NCBI GenBank assembly: GCA_020073115.1
Contig: JAIQFU010000023.1
Coordinates: forward strand, 1 to 46,443
Length of the DNA stretch: 46,443 nucleotides
Origin: Terriglobia bacterium
Lineage (GTDB): Bacteria > Acidobacteriota > Terriglobia > Bryobacterales > Bryobacteraceae
Direction of reading: 5' to 3'
The translations under genes and the position numbers were made by a program. The notes beneath the pieces are model-generated. The model was not told where the DNA came from, ran no database searches, and worked only from the letters and a program-made list of their open reading frames with translations. Of this stretch, positions 34,126 through 42,192 are shown piece after piece. Each line of letters opens with the position of its first letter. The first letter of the stretch is position 1.

Positions 34126-34722
34126 CTATTGTTTCATCGGAAGGGGTCCGATGGAAAGAGCCAGTTCCGCGTGGCCGGCGGATTCCAGCAAAGCCGGCTC
34201 CATGCGCGCCAGCACCAGGACGCACCCCACCTGCTCTCCCACCGTGGTGAGCACTTCCATTTCGCCGCCGGTGTGCTGGTGCGGAAGCCGGTGCTGCACG
34301 TTGATGACGCCTACCACGCGGTTCCGTGCGATCAACGGGGCCGAAAGGAACGCCTCGAACGTGTCCTCGGGCAACTCGCCAAAAGCCTTGAAACGGGGGT
34401 CCTTGTATGCTTCGCGGGAAATCGCCAGAAGCCGCCGTTCCCGCGCTACCCAACCGGTGAGCCCTTCGTTAAGGCTGAGCCTCACCTTCCCGATAGCCGC
34501 CGGGTGCGGCGTACTGGCCGCGCAGAGCACGAGCTGATCGTTGTCCAGGAGATACACGAAACAGGAATCGCACTCGGTGAATTCCACCACCAGGGAGACG
34601 ATCGCCTTCAGTACCTCCGTAAAGCCCAAATCCCGAACCATGAGCCTGCTGATTCTTTGAAACAGGCGCAACTGCTGCTCGGTCTTTTGCAGCCGCAACT
34701 CGAGCTCTTTGGCTTTCGGCAC
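34126..34722 (-). CDS. GAF domain protein
   Basis: Small-molecule sensing GAF domain without an obvious output. From GTG 34722 the 198 residues give an N-terminal coiled coil (KAKELELRLQKTEQQLRLFQRISRLM), then a full GAF domain (EVLKAIVSLVVEFTECDSCFVYLLD, EGLTGWVARE, FLSAPLIARNRVVGVINVQHR, VGEQVGCVLVLARM). GTG 34722 is preferred over upstream codons because a TATAAT box sits only 6 bp before it, implying a leaderless message. It may regulate or sense for an unlinked partner. The downstream propeller gene starts 5 bp after its stop. Confidence 0.85.
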   Translation of the reverse strand: MPKAKELELRLQKTEQQLRLFQRISRLMVRDLGFTEVLKAIVSLVVEFTECDSCFVYLLDNDQLVLCAASTPHPAAIGKVRLSLNEGLTGWVARERRLLAISREAYKDPRFKAFGELPEDTFEAFLSAPLIARNRVVGVINVQHRLPHQHTGGEMEVLTTVGEQVGCVLVLARMEPALLESAGHAELALSIGPLPMKQ

Positions 34723-34728
34723 AACCTC

Positions 34729-34734
34729 ATTATA
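34729..34734 (-). promoter_or_regulatory. Putative -10 box of the GAF gene
   Basis: Perfect TATAAT on the minus strand, 6 bp upstream of the GTG at 34722. With this spacing transcription would begin at or next to the start codon. The -35 side (CGGTTG-like) is weak. Confidence 0.5.
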
Positions 34735-34915
34735 ACTTCGGGGGTGGGGGCCAACCGGGGCCGTGAGGAACTGAAAAAAGCCGGGCCGCCGCGGGCGAGG
34801 CATGTCGCGCCCCTGCAAGGAAACGCCCAAAACGGCGCATGTCCCACCCGGCAAAACCGCCTGGTTTTTTATCTTGGGGCTATCGCCTACAATCAGGTAA
34901 GCAGAAACAAGCGAA

Positions 34916-36283
34916 ATGGAAAGCGAAAGGGAGCGCCTGCTGGCTACCTGGAGCGCGCCGGAGTGCGCCTTCCCGGTGGAATACTCGGTTCAGGTAATCG
35001 ACGATATTCGTCTGGCGGTGGTGGACGCCTTTTTCTCGCTGCCGCGGGGCGGTGCGGAGATCGGGGGCGTGCTGCTCGGCAGTTTCGAGGGCGGCCGGCT
35101 GCGGATCGTGGACTACGCTCCCCTGGAATGCGAACACGCCACCGGCCCCTCCTTCACGCTTTCGGACCGCGATCACGCCCGGCTGGCGGCGCTGCTGTCC
35201 GAGGCGCGCGGAAACGCCGCGGACCGGCGGCCGGTGGGCTGGTATCACTCCCATACCCGCAGCGAAATTTTCCTTTCCGAAGCCGACGCCGAGCTCCACC
35301 GGCGCTACTTCCCGGAGCCGTGGCAGGTGGCGGTGGTCCTGCGTCCGCACACGTTCCAGGCCACGCGGGCGGGGCTCTTCTTCCGGAAGCCCGACGGTTC
35401 CCTGGATGCCCGCCCCTGCGGCGAGGAGTTGGTCCTGGCGGCGCAGGCGGTCAAGCCCGTCCCGCCCGGCATTTCTCCGGTTTCGCCGTCGCGGCTGCCG
35501 CGGGAGGCGGGCGCGCACGGCCGGGTGATCACCATCAGGCCCGATACGCCCGCGGCTCCGCAGCCCTCTTCGGTCGAGGCAGCCTGCCAGCCGGACGGGC
35601 ACGCCGCGGACCTGCCCCAGGGGGCCGCGGCAGCGCCGGAGGCCGCTCCCGAGCCGCCGCCCATTCCCCATTTCCTGGAACCCGAGCCCGTAGGGAACCG
35701 CCGCGGCGTCTGGATCCTGGTGGCCGCCGGGGTCCTCGTGGCCATGGGTGCGGCCGCTTTCCAGTTCCGCCAGTTCTGGCTGCCCCGCCTGAGCGGCCTC
35801 ATCCAGCGCGCGCCCGCCGCGGCCTCCGCTTCGCTGGGGCTCAACGCCATCGACATCGGAGGCCAGCTACAGATCCGTTGGGATCGAAACTCGGCCGCCG
35901 TGGCCAATGCGTTGGAGGCGATCCTGGTGATTCTCGACGGGCCGGCGCCGCAGGCCATCGAACTCGACCCGGCGCATCTGCGTACGGGCGTGTTCACCTA
36001 TGCGCGGCAGGGCGCCAGGGTGGATGTCACTCTGACGGTCCACGAGTCCGGCGGCCGCACGGCGCGCGAAGCCACCAGCTTCCTCGGAAAGATACCGTCC
36101 GCCCCTTCGGAAACCCCCGAAGCCCGCCAGCAGCGCGACGACCTGGCACAGCAGGCTGCCAAGCTGAAATCGGACCTGAATGCCCAGACGGCGCGCACCA
36201 AGAAGCTCGAACACTCCATGGAAGATATGCAAAAGCAGTTGAACGAGCAGCAGCAGCGGCGTTTGCAGAACATGGACAAATGA
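34916..36283 (+). CDS. Membrane-anchored JAMM (Mov34/MPN/PAD-1) metalloprotease-like protein
   Basis: The first ~165 residues are a JAB/MPN domain with a complete zinc site: Glu48 (AEIGGVLLG), His111 and His113 (WYHSHTR), Ser121 and Asp124 (FLSEAD), fitting HxHx7SxxD. A Pro/Ala-rich linker (to ~260) leads to one membrane segment (VWILVAAGVLVAMGAAAFQF, about 265-285). Beyond it is an Ig-like or beta-rich region (LNAIDIGGQLQIRWDRN, HESGGRTAREATSF) and a C-terminal coiled coil (~400-455). JAMM enzymes cut isopeptide or C-terminal peptide bonds of ubiquitin-like proteins, sulfur carriers or siderophores. No E1 or ubiquitin-like gene is in the window. ATG 34916 opens the frame after a long gene-free upstream. 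Confidence 0.88.
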   Translation: MESERERLLATWSAPECAFPVEYSVQVIDDIRLAVVDAFFSLPRGGAEIGGVLLGSFEGGRLRIVDYAPLECEHATGPSFTLSDRDHARLAALLSEARGNAADRRPVGWYHSHTRSEIFLSEADAELHRRYFPEPWQVAVVLRPHTFQATRAGLFFRKPDGSLDARPCGEELVLAAQAVKPVPPGISPVSPSRLPREAGAHGRVITIRPDTPAAPQPSSVEAACQPDGHAADLPQGAAAAPEAAPEPPPIPHFLEPEPVGNRRGVWILVAAGVLVAMGAAAFQFRQFWLPRLSGLIQRAPAAASASLGLNAIDIGGQLQIRWDRNSAAVANALEAILVILDGPAPQAIELDPAHLRTGVFTYARQGARVDVTLTVHESGGRTAREATSFLGKIPSAPSETPEARQQRDDLAQQAAKLKSDLNAQTARTKKLEHSMEDMQKQLNEQQQRRLQNMDK

Positions 36284-36323
36284 AAGTTGTCAGGCGTCGG
36301 CCGGTAGTCGTCAGTTGGGGGGG

Positions 36324-37721
36324 ATGGGCGCGCGGCTTGTAATCTTCGCTTTGTTGACTGGAGCGCAAGCGGTCGCGCAAACGGGGGATTGGATCGCCAC
36401 TCTGGCGTTCGGATCGGCCAAGCTGCGGCTCGCCCTGCACCTGGCTGCACGCCCGGGCGGACAAGTGGCAGCCACGGCCGACAGCATCGACCAGAACGCG
36501 TTCGGGCTGAAGGTCGCGCGCGTGGAATCGCGCGGATCGGGTCTCCGCTTCACTGTCCCGCGGCTGGTCGGCCGGTTTTCGGGCTCTTTTTCGGAGGACG
36601 GCGCCGCCCTGGCAGGAACCTGGACCGAGCGTCAGGGAAGCCTGCCGATGCGCTTCGCCCGGGGCAACATCCGGCCGCAGGAACCCGCGCCGCCGTACCC
36701 TTACGATTCCGGGGACGTAGTCTTTCACAACGGCGCCGTGCGCCTGGCGGGAATACTCACGCTTCCGCGAACCCCCGGACCGCATCGCGCGGTGATCCTG
36801 CTGTCCGGCTCGGGGCCGCAGGACCGGAATGAAACCAGCGCCGGCCACCGTCCGTTTCTGGTGTGGTCCGACTACCTGACGCGGCGCGGGTTCGCCGTGC
36901 TGCGCATGGACGACCGCGGCGTGGGCCGCTCCACCGGCAGGCTTTTGGATTCTACCGACGAAGACTTCGCCGCCGACGCCCTTGCCGCCGTGGAATTCCT
37001 GAAGGGCCGCAAGGAGATCGATCCGCGCCGCATCGGCCTGCTGGGCTATAGCGAGGGTGGCGGCGTGGCCGCGCTGGCGGCGCAACACTCGGCCGGCGTC
37101 GCGTTCGTGGCGTTACTGGCGGGCCCGGCGGTCCGCGGCGAGCAGATCCTGTTCGCCCAAAGCGAGCGCATCGCGCGCGCCATGGGCGTTCCCGAGGAAG
37201 TGGCCGCCAAGAGCCGCGACGTGCAACGCAAGCTGTTCGAGATCGCCAGGCAGGGCGGTCCCGGCGAACGCCAGCGAATGGAAGCCGTGCTGGCGCGCGA
37301 AACCGATTGGCTCACGCCCGAGGCCGCGGCGGCGATCCTGGGACAGGTGGGCGGCCAAATCCCGCTGGCCTCTTCGCGCTGGTTCCGCTTCGTGCTGGAT
37401 TTCGACCCCGGTCCGGCGCTCGCCCGGATCCAATGCCCCGTCCTGGCCCTCTACGGCGGCCTCGACCTGCAGGTCCCCGCCGATCTCGATGCGCCCGCCA
37501 TGGAGAAGGCCCTGGCGGCGAACCCCAACCATAAGGTGCTCACGCTGTCGCGCCTGAACCATATGTTTCAGACCGCCGCGACCGGCTCTCCGCTGGAGTA
37601 TTCCCAAATCGAGGAGACGGTGGCGCCCCTGGCATTGAAGGCCGTCGGCGATTGGATGGCGAGTACCGCCGGTGGTCGGTTCGCGCCACCGGTTGCCTGG
37701 GGGCCGCAAGAGAACCGGTGA
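36324..37721 (+). CDS. Secreted alpha/beta hydrolase (serine aminopeptidase S33-like)
   Basis: Predicted periplasmic esterase or peptidase. ATG 36324 gives a signal peptide (ARLVIFALLTGAQAVAQ); an in-frame TTG lies at 36315. A beta-rich N-terminal domain (~20-125) precedes the hydrolase domain: oxyanion region ILLSGSGPQDRNE, nucleophile Ser243 in LGYSEGGG, then the acid in LYGGLDLQVP and the His in LSRLNHMFQTA. This architecture is common in Bacteroidetes and Acidobacteria. The last ~20 codons (ASTAGGRFAPPVAWGPQENR) are encoded by repeat copy C, so the native C-terminus probably ended near KAVGDWM and was extended by insertion. Confidence 0.85.
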   Translation: MGARLVIFALLTGAQAVAQTGDWIATLAFGSAKLRLALHLAARPGGQVAATADSIDQNAFGLKVARVESRGSGLRFTVPRLVGRFSGSFSEDGAALAGTWTERQGSLPMRFARGNIRPQEPAPPYPYDSGDVVFHNGAVRLAGILTLPRTPGPHRAVILLSGSGPQDRNETSAGHRPFLVWSDYLTRRGFAVLRMDDRGVGRSTGRLLDSTDEDFAADALAAVEFLKGRKEIDPRRIGLLGYSEGGGVAALAAQHSAGVAFVALLAGPAVRGEQILFAQSERIARAMGVPEEVAAKSRDVQRKLFEIARQGGPGERQRMEAVLARETDWLTPEAAAAILGQVGGQIPLASSRWFRFVLDFDPGPALARIQCPVLALYGGLDLQVPADLDAPAMEKALAANPNHKVLTLSRLNHMFQTAATGSPLEYSQIEETVAPLALKAVGDWMASTAGGRFAPPVAWGPQENR

Positions 37722-37745
37722 CAAACACCGATCACCGGCGGCACT
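37662..37745 (+). repeat. TACCGCCGGT palindrome family, copy C
   Basis: 84 bp from AGTACCGCCGGTGGTCGG to CACCGGCGGCACT, with inner GCCACCGGTTG and AACCGGTG blocks in the same order as copies A and D. It overlaps the 3' end of the S33 hydrolase gene and touches the stop codon of the convergent nitroreductase gene. Confidence 0.85.
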
Positions 37746-38392
37746 TACTTCCTTGGGTAGCCCACGGTCTGGGAAAGGATGATCCGCTGGTCGGGGCGCA
37801 GCTTCAGCGCCTTTTCGAGCGGTCCCCGGTCCACGAAGGCGCGGACTACCGTCACCAGGCCTTCCGAAGCGCAGTACAGGTACACATTCTGGCTGATGAA
37901 GCCCGTTCCGGCGGCGGCCCAGATCAGCCGGTCTTCCGCACCCGCGCTACCCGGCTTCGTCAGGTCCGCGATGTAGACCAGGTTGAGCGGGGCGGCGGCG
38001 ACGAACGGCTGGGTGCCGGTAAGTTTGCGGTGATCTTCGGCGGCAATCGGCAGCAGGCGGTGGCCTTTTGCCTGGTAGAGATACGTTCCGTCCGCCAGCG
38101 CCACGTAAATATCCACTTGCTGGGCGTTTACCGCCGAGGGCGCGGTGCGCTGCCCGCCCGGCCGGTTTTCTCCGTTGGCGGCCCACAGCAGGTTCGAAAG
38201 CACTTGCAGGGGAAGCTTATCGGGAGCGAACTCCCGGGTGGAGCGCCGTTCCTTCAAGGCCTGCATCAGAGGCTTGCCGATGTCCAACTGCGGCGCGGGA
38301 AGCGCCACCGCCTTCGGCTCTTCCGCCGCCCACAGGGCCGGGCAGAGCGCCAAAAACGCAAACGCCAACCGCTTGCGCGCGTGGGTATGCAT
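37745..38392 (-). CDS. Secreted SagB-type nitroreductase-like protein
   Basis: FMN-dependent nitroreductase fold of the SagB/ThcOx branch. 215 residues with an N-terminal signal peptide (KRLAFAFLALCPALWAAEE), the FMN-binding start ALKERRSTREF, the SNLLWAANGENR motif, TAPSAVNAQQVDIYVAL, and the C-terminal GTGFISQNVYLYCASEGLVTVVRAF. SagB homologues oxidise azolines in peptide modification, but no cyclodehydratase or precursor peptide gene is nearby and the protein is exported, so a role as a secreted flavin reductase or dehydrogenase is more likely. It lies 13 bp downstream of the methyltransferase gene and is probably in its operon. Confidence 0.85.
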   Translation of the reverse strand: MHTHARKRLAFAFLALCPALWAAEEPKAVALPAPQLDIGKPLMQALKERRSTREFAPDKLPLQVLSNLLWAANGENRPGGQRTAPSAVNAQQVDIYVALADGTYLYQAKGHRLLPIAAEDHRKLTGTQPFVAAAPLNLVYIADLTKPGSAGAEDRLIWAAAGTGFISQNVYLYCASEGLVTVVRAFVDRGPLEKALKLRPDQRIILSQTVGYPRK

Positions 38393-38405
38393 ATCATTCT
38401 CCCAA

Positions 38406-39767
38406 TCAGGGCCGGGTTGCCATCATGAGGCCCGCGGGGCCCGGGAGGCGCACCCGCCGGATATCCCGGAACCCGGCGTCTTCTAACCACGCGGCGTACT
38501 CCGGTTCGCTGTAGGTGGAACCGGCGCGCGTGCCTACCAGCATATTGAGCGCAAACAGGGCGGCCGACTTGGGGGCCGTCTTGCAGGGCTCCAGAATGAA
38601 ATCCTGGATCACCACCCGCCCGCCCGGAGCCAGCGCCTCGCGGCAGCGCCGCAAGAGATCGCGGTTCTCGGCTTCGTCCAGCATGTGGCAGATCGCGGAG
38701 ACGAAGACCAGGTCGTAGCCTTCGCCCAACTTGCCGGACCGCAGGTCGCCCGCGCGGACGCGGACGCGGTCCGCGACTCCGGCCCGGCCGATGTGGCTCT
38801 GGGAAATGGGGGCGACGGTGGCGAGGTCGAGAATGTCGGCCGCCAGCGCGGGATTGGCCTGGGCGAAAGCGATGGAATAGGCGCCCGATCCGCCGCCAAC
38901 GTCGAGCATCCGGCGGACCTCCCCGGCGCCCACGGCGCGCACCACGGTGCCCGCGCGCTCTGAGGCATTGCGGTGCATGGCGGCGATAAAAGCCTGCGTC
39001 CATTCCTCTCCCCGGGCCGCCATGTCCCGGGAAGTGACCGACGTTCCGCGGCGCACGCAATCGGTGAGGGTGGACCACCGTTCCCACAGATGCGCGGTGT
39101 GCATCAGGGCCGGCCGGGCGTTATCGGCGGAGTCCGCGGCGAAGTACCGCGCCGCGACGGGGCCGTTGCGGAAAACGCCATCCTGCTTATGGATCAGGCC
39201 GGCGGCCGCCAGGGTATTCAGCAGCATCTCCACCGCGCGGGCGTCGGTTCCGGTCCGGGCCGCGGCTTCCGCGGGGCGGGCGCCGTCTCCGAGCGCGGTG
39301 AACAGGTCGAGCTCCAGGGCGGTCAGGATGACGCGGCTCTCCTGGAACCCCCGGATGCGGTCGTTCCACTCGTCTGGAAGGGCCCCGGCGGCGTCGCGAG
39401 CGCGCATGGCGGCGACGCGCCTCTCACGGTTGGCGAGGATCTCCGCCCGCACCTCCGCTTCGTCCGTCCGCACCAGGCGCTCCACCGGCGCGTCATTCTC
39501 GAAATGCGACTGCACGATTTCCGGGACGTCCTCCGGGGTGACGCCCGCGTACCAGATGCCGTCCGGATACACGATCAGGTTCGGTCCCCAGAGACAGAGG
39601 CCCAGCGAGCCGCAGGCGGTGACCTGTACCTCGTCCTCCAGGCCGCGGGCGTTAATCTCCCGCGTTAAGGTTTCGATCACCTTGGCCGATCCGCGGGCGC
39701 GGCAGCCCGGCGCGCCTTCGGGCTTCTGCTGATCGCAAACGAAGACGTGGTATCGAAAGGGTTCCAT
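38406..39767 (-). CDS. [2Fe-2S] thioredoxin-like ferredoxin fused to an O-methyltransferase
   Basis: Two-domain protein of 453 residues. Residues ~1-95 are a thioredoxin-like [2Fe-2S] ferredoxin: Cys11, Cys22, Cys52 and Cys58, with GPNLIVYPDGIWYAGV after the last Cys. In many relatives the third ligand is in GCLGLC; here the order is CGSLGLC, so that Cys is displaced by two residues. Residues ~130-453 are a class I SAM methyltransferase of the hydroxyneurospore/acetylserotonin type: a winged-helix dimerisation part (ALELDLFTALGDGARPAEAAARTG), the SAM motif LDVGGGSGAYS and a VIQDFIL strand. The natural substrate is unknown. ATG 39767; downstream gene is the SagB-like protein. Confidence 0.88.
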   Translation of the reverse strand: MEPFRYHVFVCDQQKPEGAPGCRARGSAKVIETLTREINARGLEDEVQVTACGSLGLCLWGPNLIVYPDGIWYAGVTPEDVPEIVQSHFENDAPVERLVRTDEAEVRAEILANRERRVAAMRARDAAGALPDEWNDRIRGFQESRVILTALELDLFTALGDGARPAEAAARTGTDARAVEMLLNTLAAAGLIHKQDGVFRNGPVAARYFAADSADNARPALMHTAHLWERWSTLTDCVRRGTSVTSRDMAARGEEWTQAFIAAMHRNASERAGTVVRAVGAGEVRRMLDVGGGSGAYSIAFAQANPALAADILDLATVAPISQSHIGRAGVADRVRVRAGDLRSGKLGEGYDLVFVSAICHMLDEAENRDLLRRCREALAPGGRVVIQDFILEPCKTAPKSAALFALNMLVGTRAGSTYSEPEYAAWLEDAGFRDIRRVRLPGPAGLMMATRP

Positions 39768-39798
39768 GGCGGTTCTCGGATTCAGAGTAACAGCCTAC

Positions 39799-39883
39799 AG
39801 TACCGCCGGTGACCGGTTTCCGCTACCGGTTGTTTGGGGCGAAGAAAAAGAGCCGGTGGCAAGAAACGACCGCCGGCGGTACT
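39799..39883 (+). repeat. TACCGCCGGT palindrome family, copy D
   Basis: 85 bp beginning AGTACCGCCGGTGACCGG and ending CGACCGCCGGCGGTACT, with inner GCTACCGGTTG and GCCGGTGGCAA blocks. It fills the gap between the galT stop (39887) and the methyltransferase start (39767), so it would be inside a galT-methyltransferase message. Confidence 0.88.
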
Positions 39884-39886
39884 CGG

Positions 39887-40903
39887 CTATGTGTTCCGCA
39901 GCCGTTCGGCCGCCGATTCCGGCGTGATGTCACGCTGCGGCGTGCCGAGCAACTCATACCCCACCATGAACTTCCGCACCGTGGCCGAGCGCAGCAGGGG
40001 CGGCAGGAAATGCAGGTGGAGGTGCCACTCGGGATGCTCCGCGCCATCGGTAGGACGCTGATGGAAACCCATGCTGTAGGGAAAGGAAACGTGGAAGAGC
40101 CGGTCGTACCGGGCGGTGACCCGCTTCAAAATGTCGGCAAGTTGGTCCCGCTCGGCGTCCGTCAGGCCATCGATAGCGGTGACGTGGCGCTGCGGGACCA
40201 CCATGGTCTCAAACGGCCAGATCGCCCAGAACGGAACCAGCGCTACGAAGCCGGCGTTCTCGTCCACGATGCGGTCTCGCGCGGCCCCCTCCAGGGTGAC
40301 GTAGCGGCAGATCAGGCAGCCGCCCCGTTCCGTGCGCCACGCGGCTTGCGACGCCTGCTCCTTGGCGACCTCGTTGGGCAGCGTGCGGCTCGACCAGATC
40401 TGGCAGTGCGGGTGCGGATTGCTGGCGCCCATCATGGACCCGCGGTTCTCGAAAATCTGGACGTAGTTGATGAGCGGGCGCCCGCCCAGCTCGCCATACT
40501 GTTGCGCCCACCGGTCCACCACCTTCCGCAGGTCCGCCGGATGCATGTTGGCGATGGTCAGGTTGTGTTTGGGGGAGAAGCAGACCACGCGGCAGATGCC
40601 CGGCTCCGCTTCCGCCACCAGCAGGTCTTCCCGATTGAACTCGTCGAGCGGCGTATCCGGTTTGAGCGCGGCGAAATCGTTGTCGAAGACGAACGTGGAG
40701 TCGTAGGGCGGATTGCGCACGCCCCCGGCGCGCGCGTTACCCGGGCAGAGGTAGCACTCCGGGTCGTATTCCGGCGCCTCGGATTCGGCCGGCGTCTCCA
40801 CCTGGCCTTGCCACGGGCGCTGGGTCCGGTGCGGCGAAACGAGCACCCATTCCCGTGTGAGCGGATTCAGGCGGCGGTGTGGGTCCTGCTTCCAATCCAG
40901 CAT
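39887..40903 (-). CDS. galT: Galactose-1-phosphate uridylyltransferase
   Basis: Leloir-pathway enzyme that exchanges UMP between UDP-glucose and galactose-1-phosphate. 338 residues with the HIT-superfamily active site NPHPHCQIW, nucleophile His166 (the same number as in E. coli), zinc-type Cys50 and Cys53 (CYLC), and the C-terminal GFHQRPTDG and [11 protein letters not shown] motifs. ATG start with [20 protein letters not shown]. It lies upstream of the methyltransferase on the same strand, separated by repeat copy D. galK and galE are not seen in the window. Confidence 0.96.
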   Translation of the reverse strand: MLDWKQDPHRRLNPLTREWVLVSPHRTQRPWQGQVETPAESEAPEYDPECYLCPGNARAGGVRNPPYDSTFVFDNDFAALKPDTPLDEFNREDLLVAEAEPGICRVVCFSPKHNLTIANMHPADLRKVVDRWAQQYGELGGRPLINYVQIFENRGSMMGASNPHPHCQIWSSRTLPNEVAKEQASQAAWRTERGGCLICRYVTLEGAARDRIVDENAGFVALVPFWAIWPFETMVVPQRHVTAIDGLTDAERDQLADILKRVTARYDRLFHVSFPYSMGFHQRPTDGAEHPEWHLHLHFLPPLLRSATVRKFMVGYELLGTPQRDITPESAAERLRNT

Positions 40904-40914
40904 CTACTTCCATG

Positions 40915-40958
40915 TTAGCCGCACAGGGACCGGGGATTAGCCGCACAGGGACCGGGGA
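40915..40958. repeat. 22-bp tandem repeat, two copies
   Basis: Two perfect direct copies, 40915-40936 and 40937-40958, built on TTAGCCGCACAGGGACC. They lie 11 bp upstream of the galT start, where promoter or operator sites would be. The GGGAC/GTCCC-type core recalls REP half-sites; a role in galT control is possible but unproven. Confidence 0.7.
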
Positions 40959-40963
40959 CGATG

Positions 40964-41158
40964 CTAATCGGCGTTGGCGTGCTTCGGCATCCCGCACGAG
41001 TAGAACCGGCGTCCGCACACCCGGCAGCGGCGCGGTTCCCGCTGAAAAATCGTCATCAGCATATCCATGAGCACATGCCGCTGCTGGGAGGGACGGGTGT
41101 CCCAGGTGCCGCACCGGGGGCACCGGACCTCCTTGCCGGGAGGCGCGGGCGGTTCCAT
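40964..41158 (-). CDS. Small zinc-ribbon protein
   Basis: 64 residues from ATG 41158 (a GTG at 41227 would add an Arg/Pro-rich 23 residues). Two Cys pairs, CPRCG and CRVCG, spaced by about 32 residues, form a zinc ribbon, with RRFYSCG after the second pair. Function unknown; such ribbons often bind nucleic acid or other proteins. It is transcribed in the same direction as galT, with the 22-bp tandem repeat between them. Confidence 0.55.
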   Translation of the reverse strand: MEPPAPPGKEVRCPRCGTWDTRPSQQRHVLMDMLMTIFQREPRRCRVCGRRFYSCGMPKHANAD

Positions 41159-41296
41159 GACCCTGCGGGTCGGCCCGCGGACGGTTGGAACAACGCGCGA
41201 GCCCGCTTTCGGAACTCTTCGTTCCACGCCCCCATTGTACAGCCGGGCGCCCCGGGATACAGCGGTACGATAGTGGCTTCACGGCATAGGAGGCCT

Positions 41297-42187
41297 ATGA
41301 CTATTCTTCGTATTTGCTGCGCTCTTCTGACCTGCGCTGCCGCCGTTTTGGGCCAGCAGAGCCAAAATCAGGACATCCGCGTGATCCCGCTCTGGGAAAA
41401 CGCGGCGCCCGGGGCGCTGGGGACGGAGGACCGGGATATCCCGACCCTCACTGTCTACCCGGCCTATGGTTCCCAGCGGACCGGAACCGCGGTGGTGGTG
41501 GCGCCCGGCGGCGGATACGTCAACCTGGCCATGAACCACGAAGGCCGGCAGGTGGCGAACTATCTCAATGCGCTGGGCATCAGCGCCTTCGTTCTCAAGT
41601 ACCGCCTGGGGCCCCGCTACCATCACCCCATCGAGTTGGGGGACGCCCAGCGCGCCATCCGGCTGGTCAGGGCCCGCGCCCAGGAGTTCGCGGTCAAGCC
41701 CGACCGCATCGGGATCATGGGCTTCTCCGCGGGCGGCCACCTTGCCTCGACCGCGGGCACTCACTTCGACGCCGGACAGCCGGACGCTGCCGATTTGATC
41801 GACCGGCAAAGCTGCCGTCCCGACTTCCTGATTCTGGGCTACCCGGTGATCTCTCTGACCGCCTCCTACACGCACCAGGGGTCGAAGCGGGCCCTGCTGG
41901 GCGATAATCCCGACCCAAAGCTGGTAGAGGAACTCTCCAACGAGCTGCGCGTCACCCCCCAGACCCCTCCCACGTTTCTCCTGACCACGACCGCCGATAC
42001 CACCGTCCCCGCCGAAAACAGCATCTCCTTCTACCTGGCCTGCAAGAAGGCGGGCGTCCCCGCCGAACTGCATATTTTCGAGAAGGGGCCGCACGGGGTG
42101 GGGCTGGATTTGCAGGATCCGGCGCTGGGAATGTGGCCGGTTCTGATGACCAATTGGCTGCGCGGCCGCGGCCTGCTGGCGCGGTGA
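41297..42187 (+). CDS. Secreted esterase/lipase-like alpha/beta hydrolase
   Basis: BD-FAE/acetyl-xylan-esterase-like hydrolase exported to the periplasm. ATG 41297 follows TAGGAGG (41287-41293) and starts a signal peptide (RICCALLTCAAAVLGQ). The 296-residue product has the oxyanion motif APGGGYVNLAMNHEG, the nucleophile in GIMGFSAGGHLAST, the acid in LLTTTADTTVP and the His in FEKGPHGVGL. The longer frame back to 40961 is antisense to the zinc-ribbon gene and is rejected. It probably removes acyl groups from plant polysaccharides. Confidence 0.9.
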   Translation: MTILRICCALLTCAAAVLGQQSQNQDIRVIPLWENAAPGALGTEDRDIPTLTVYPAYGSQRTGTAVVVAPGGGYVNLAMNHEGRQVANYLNALGISAFVLKYRLGPRYHHPIELGDAQRAIRLVRARAQEFAVKPDRIGIMGFSAGGHLASTAGTHFDAGQPDAADLIDRQSCRPDFLILGYPVISLTASYTHQGSKRALLGDNPDPKLVEELSNELRVTPQTPPTFLLTTTADTTVPAENSISFYLACKKAGVPAELHIFEKGPHGVGLDLQDPALGMWPVLMTNWLRGRGLLAR

Positions 42188-42192
42188 AGCAT

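Noticed and set aside
34121-34453. N-terminal extension of the YCF48-type gene
   Set aside because: It lies wholly within the GAF gene on the same strand; the signal peptide starts at GTG 34120.
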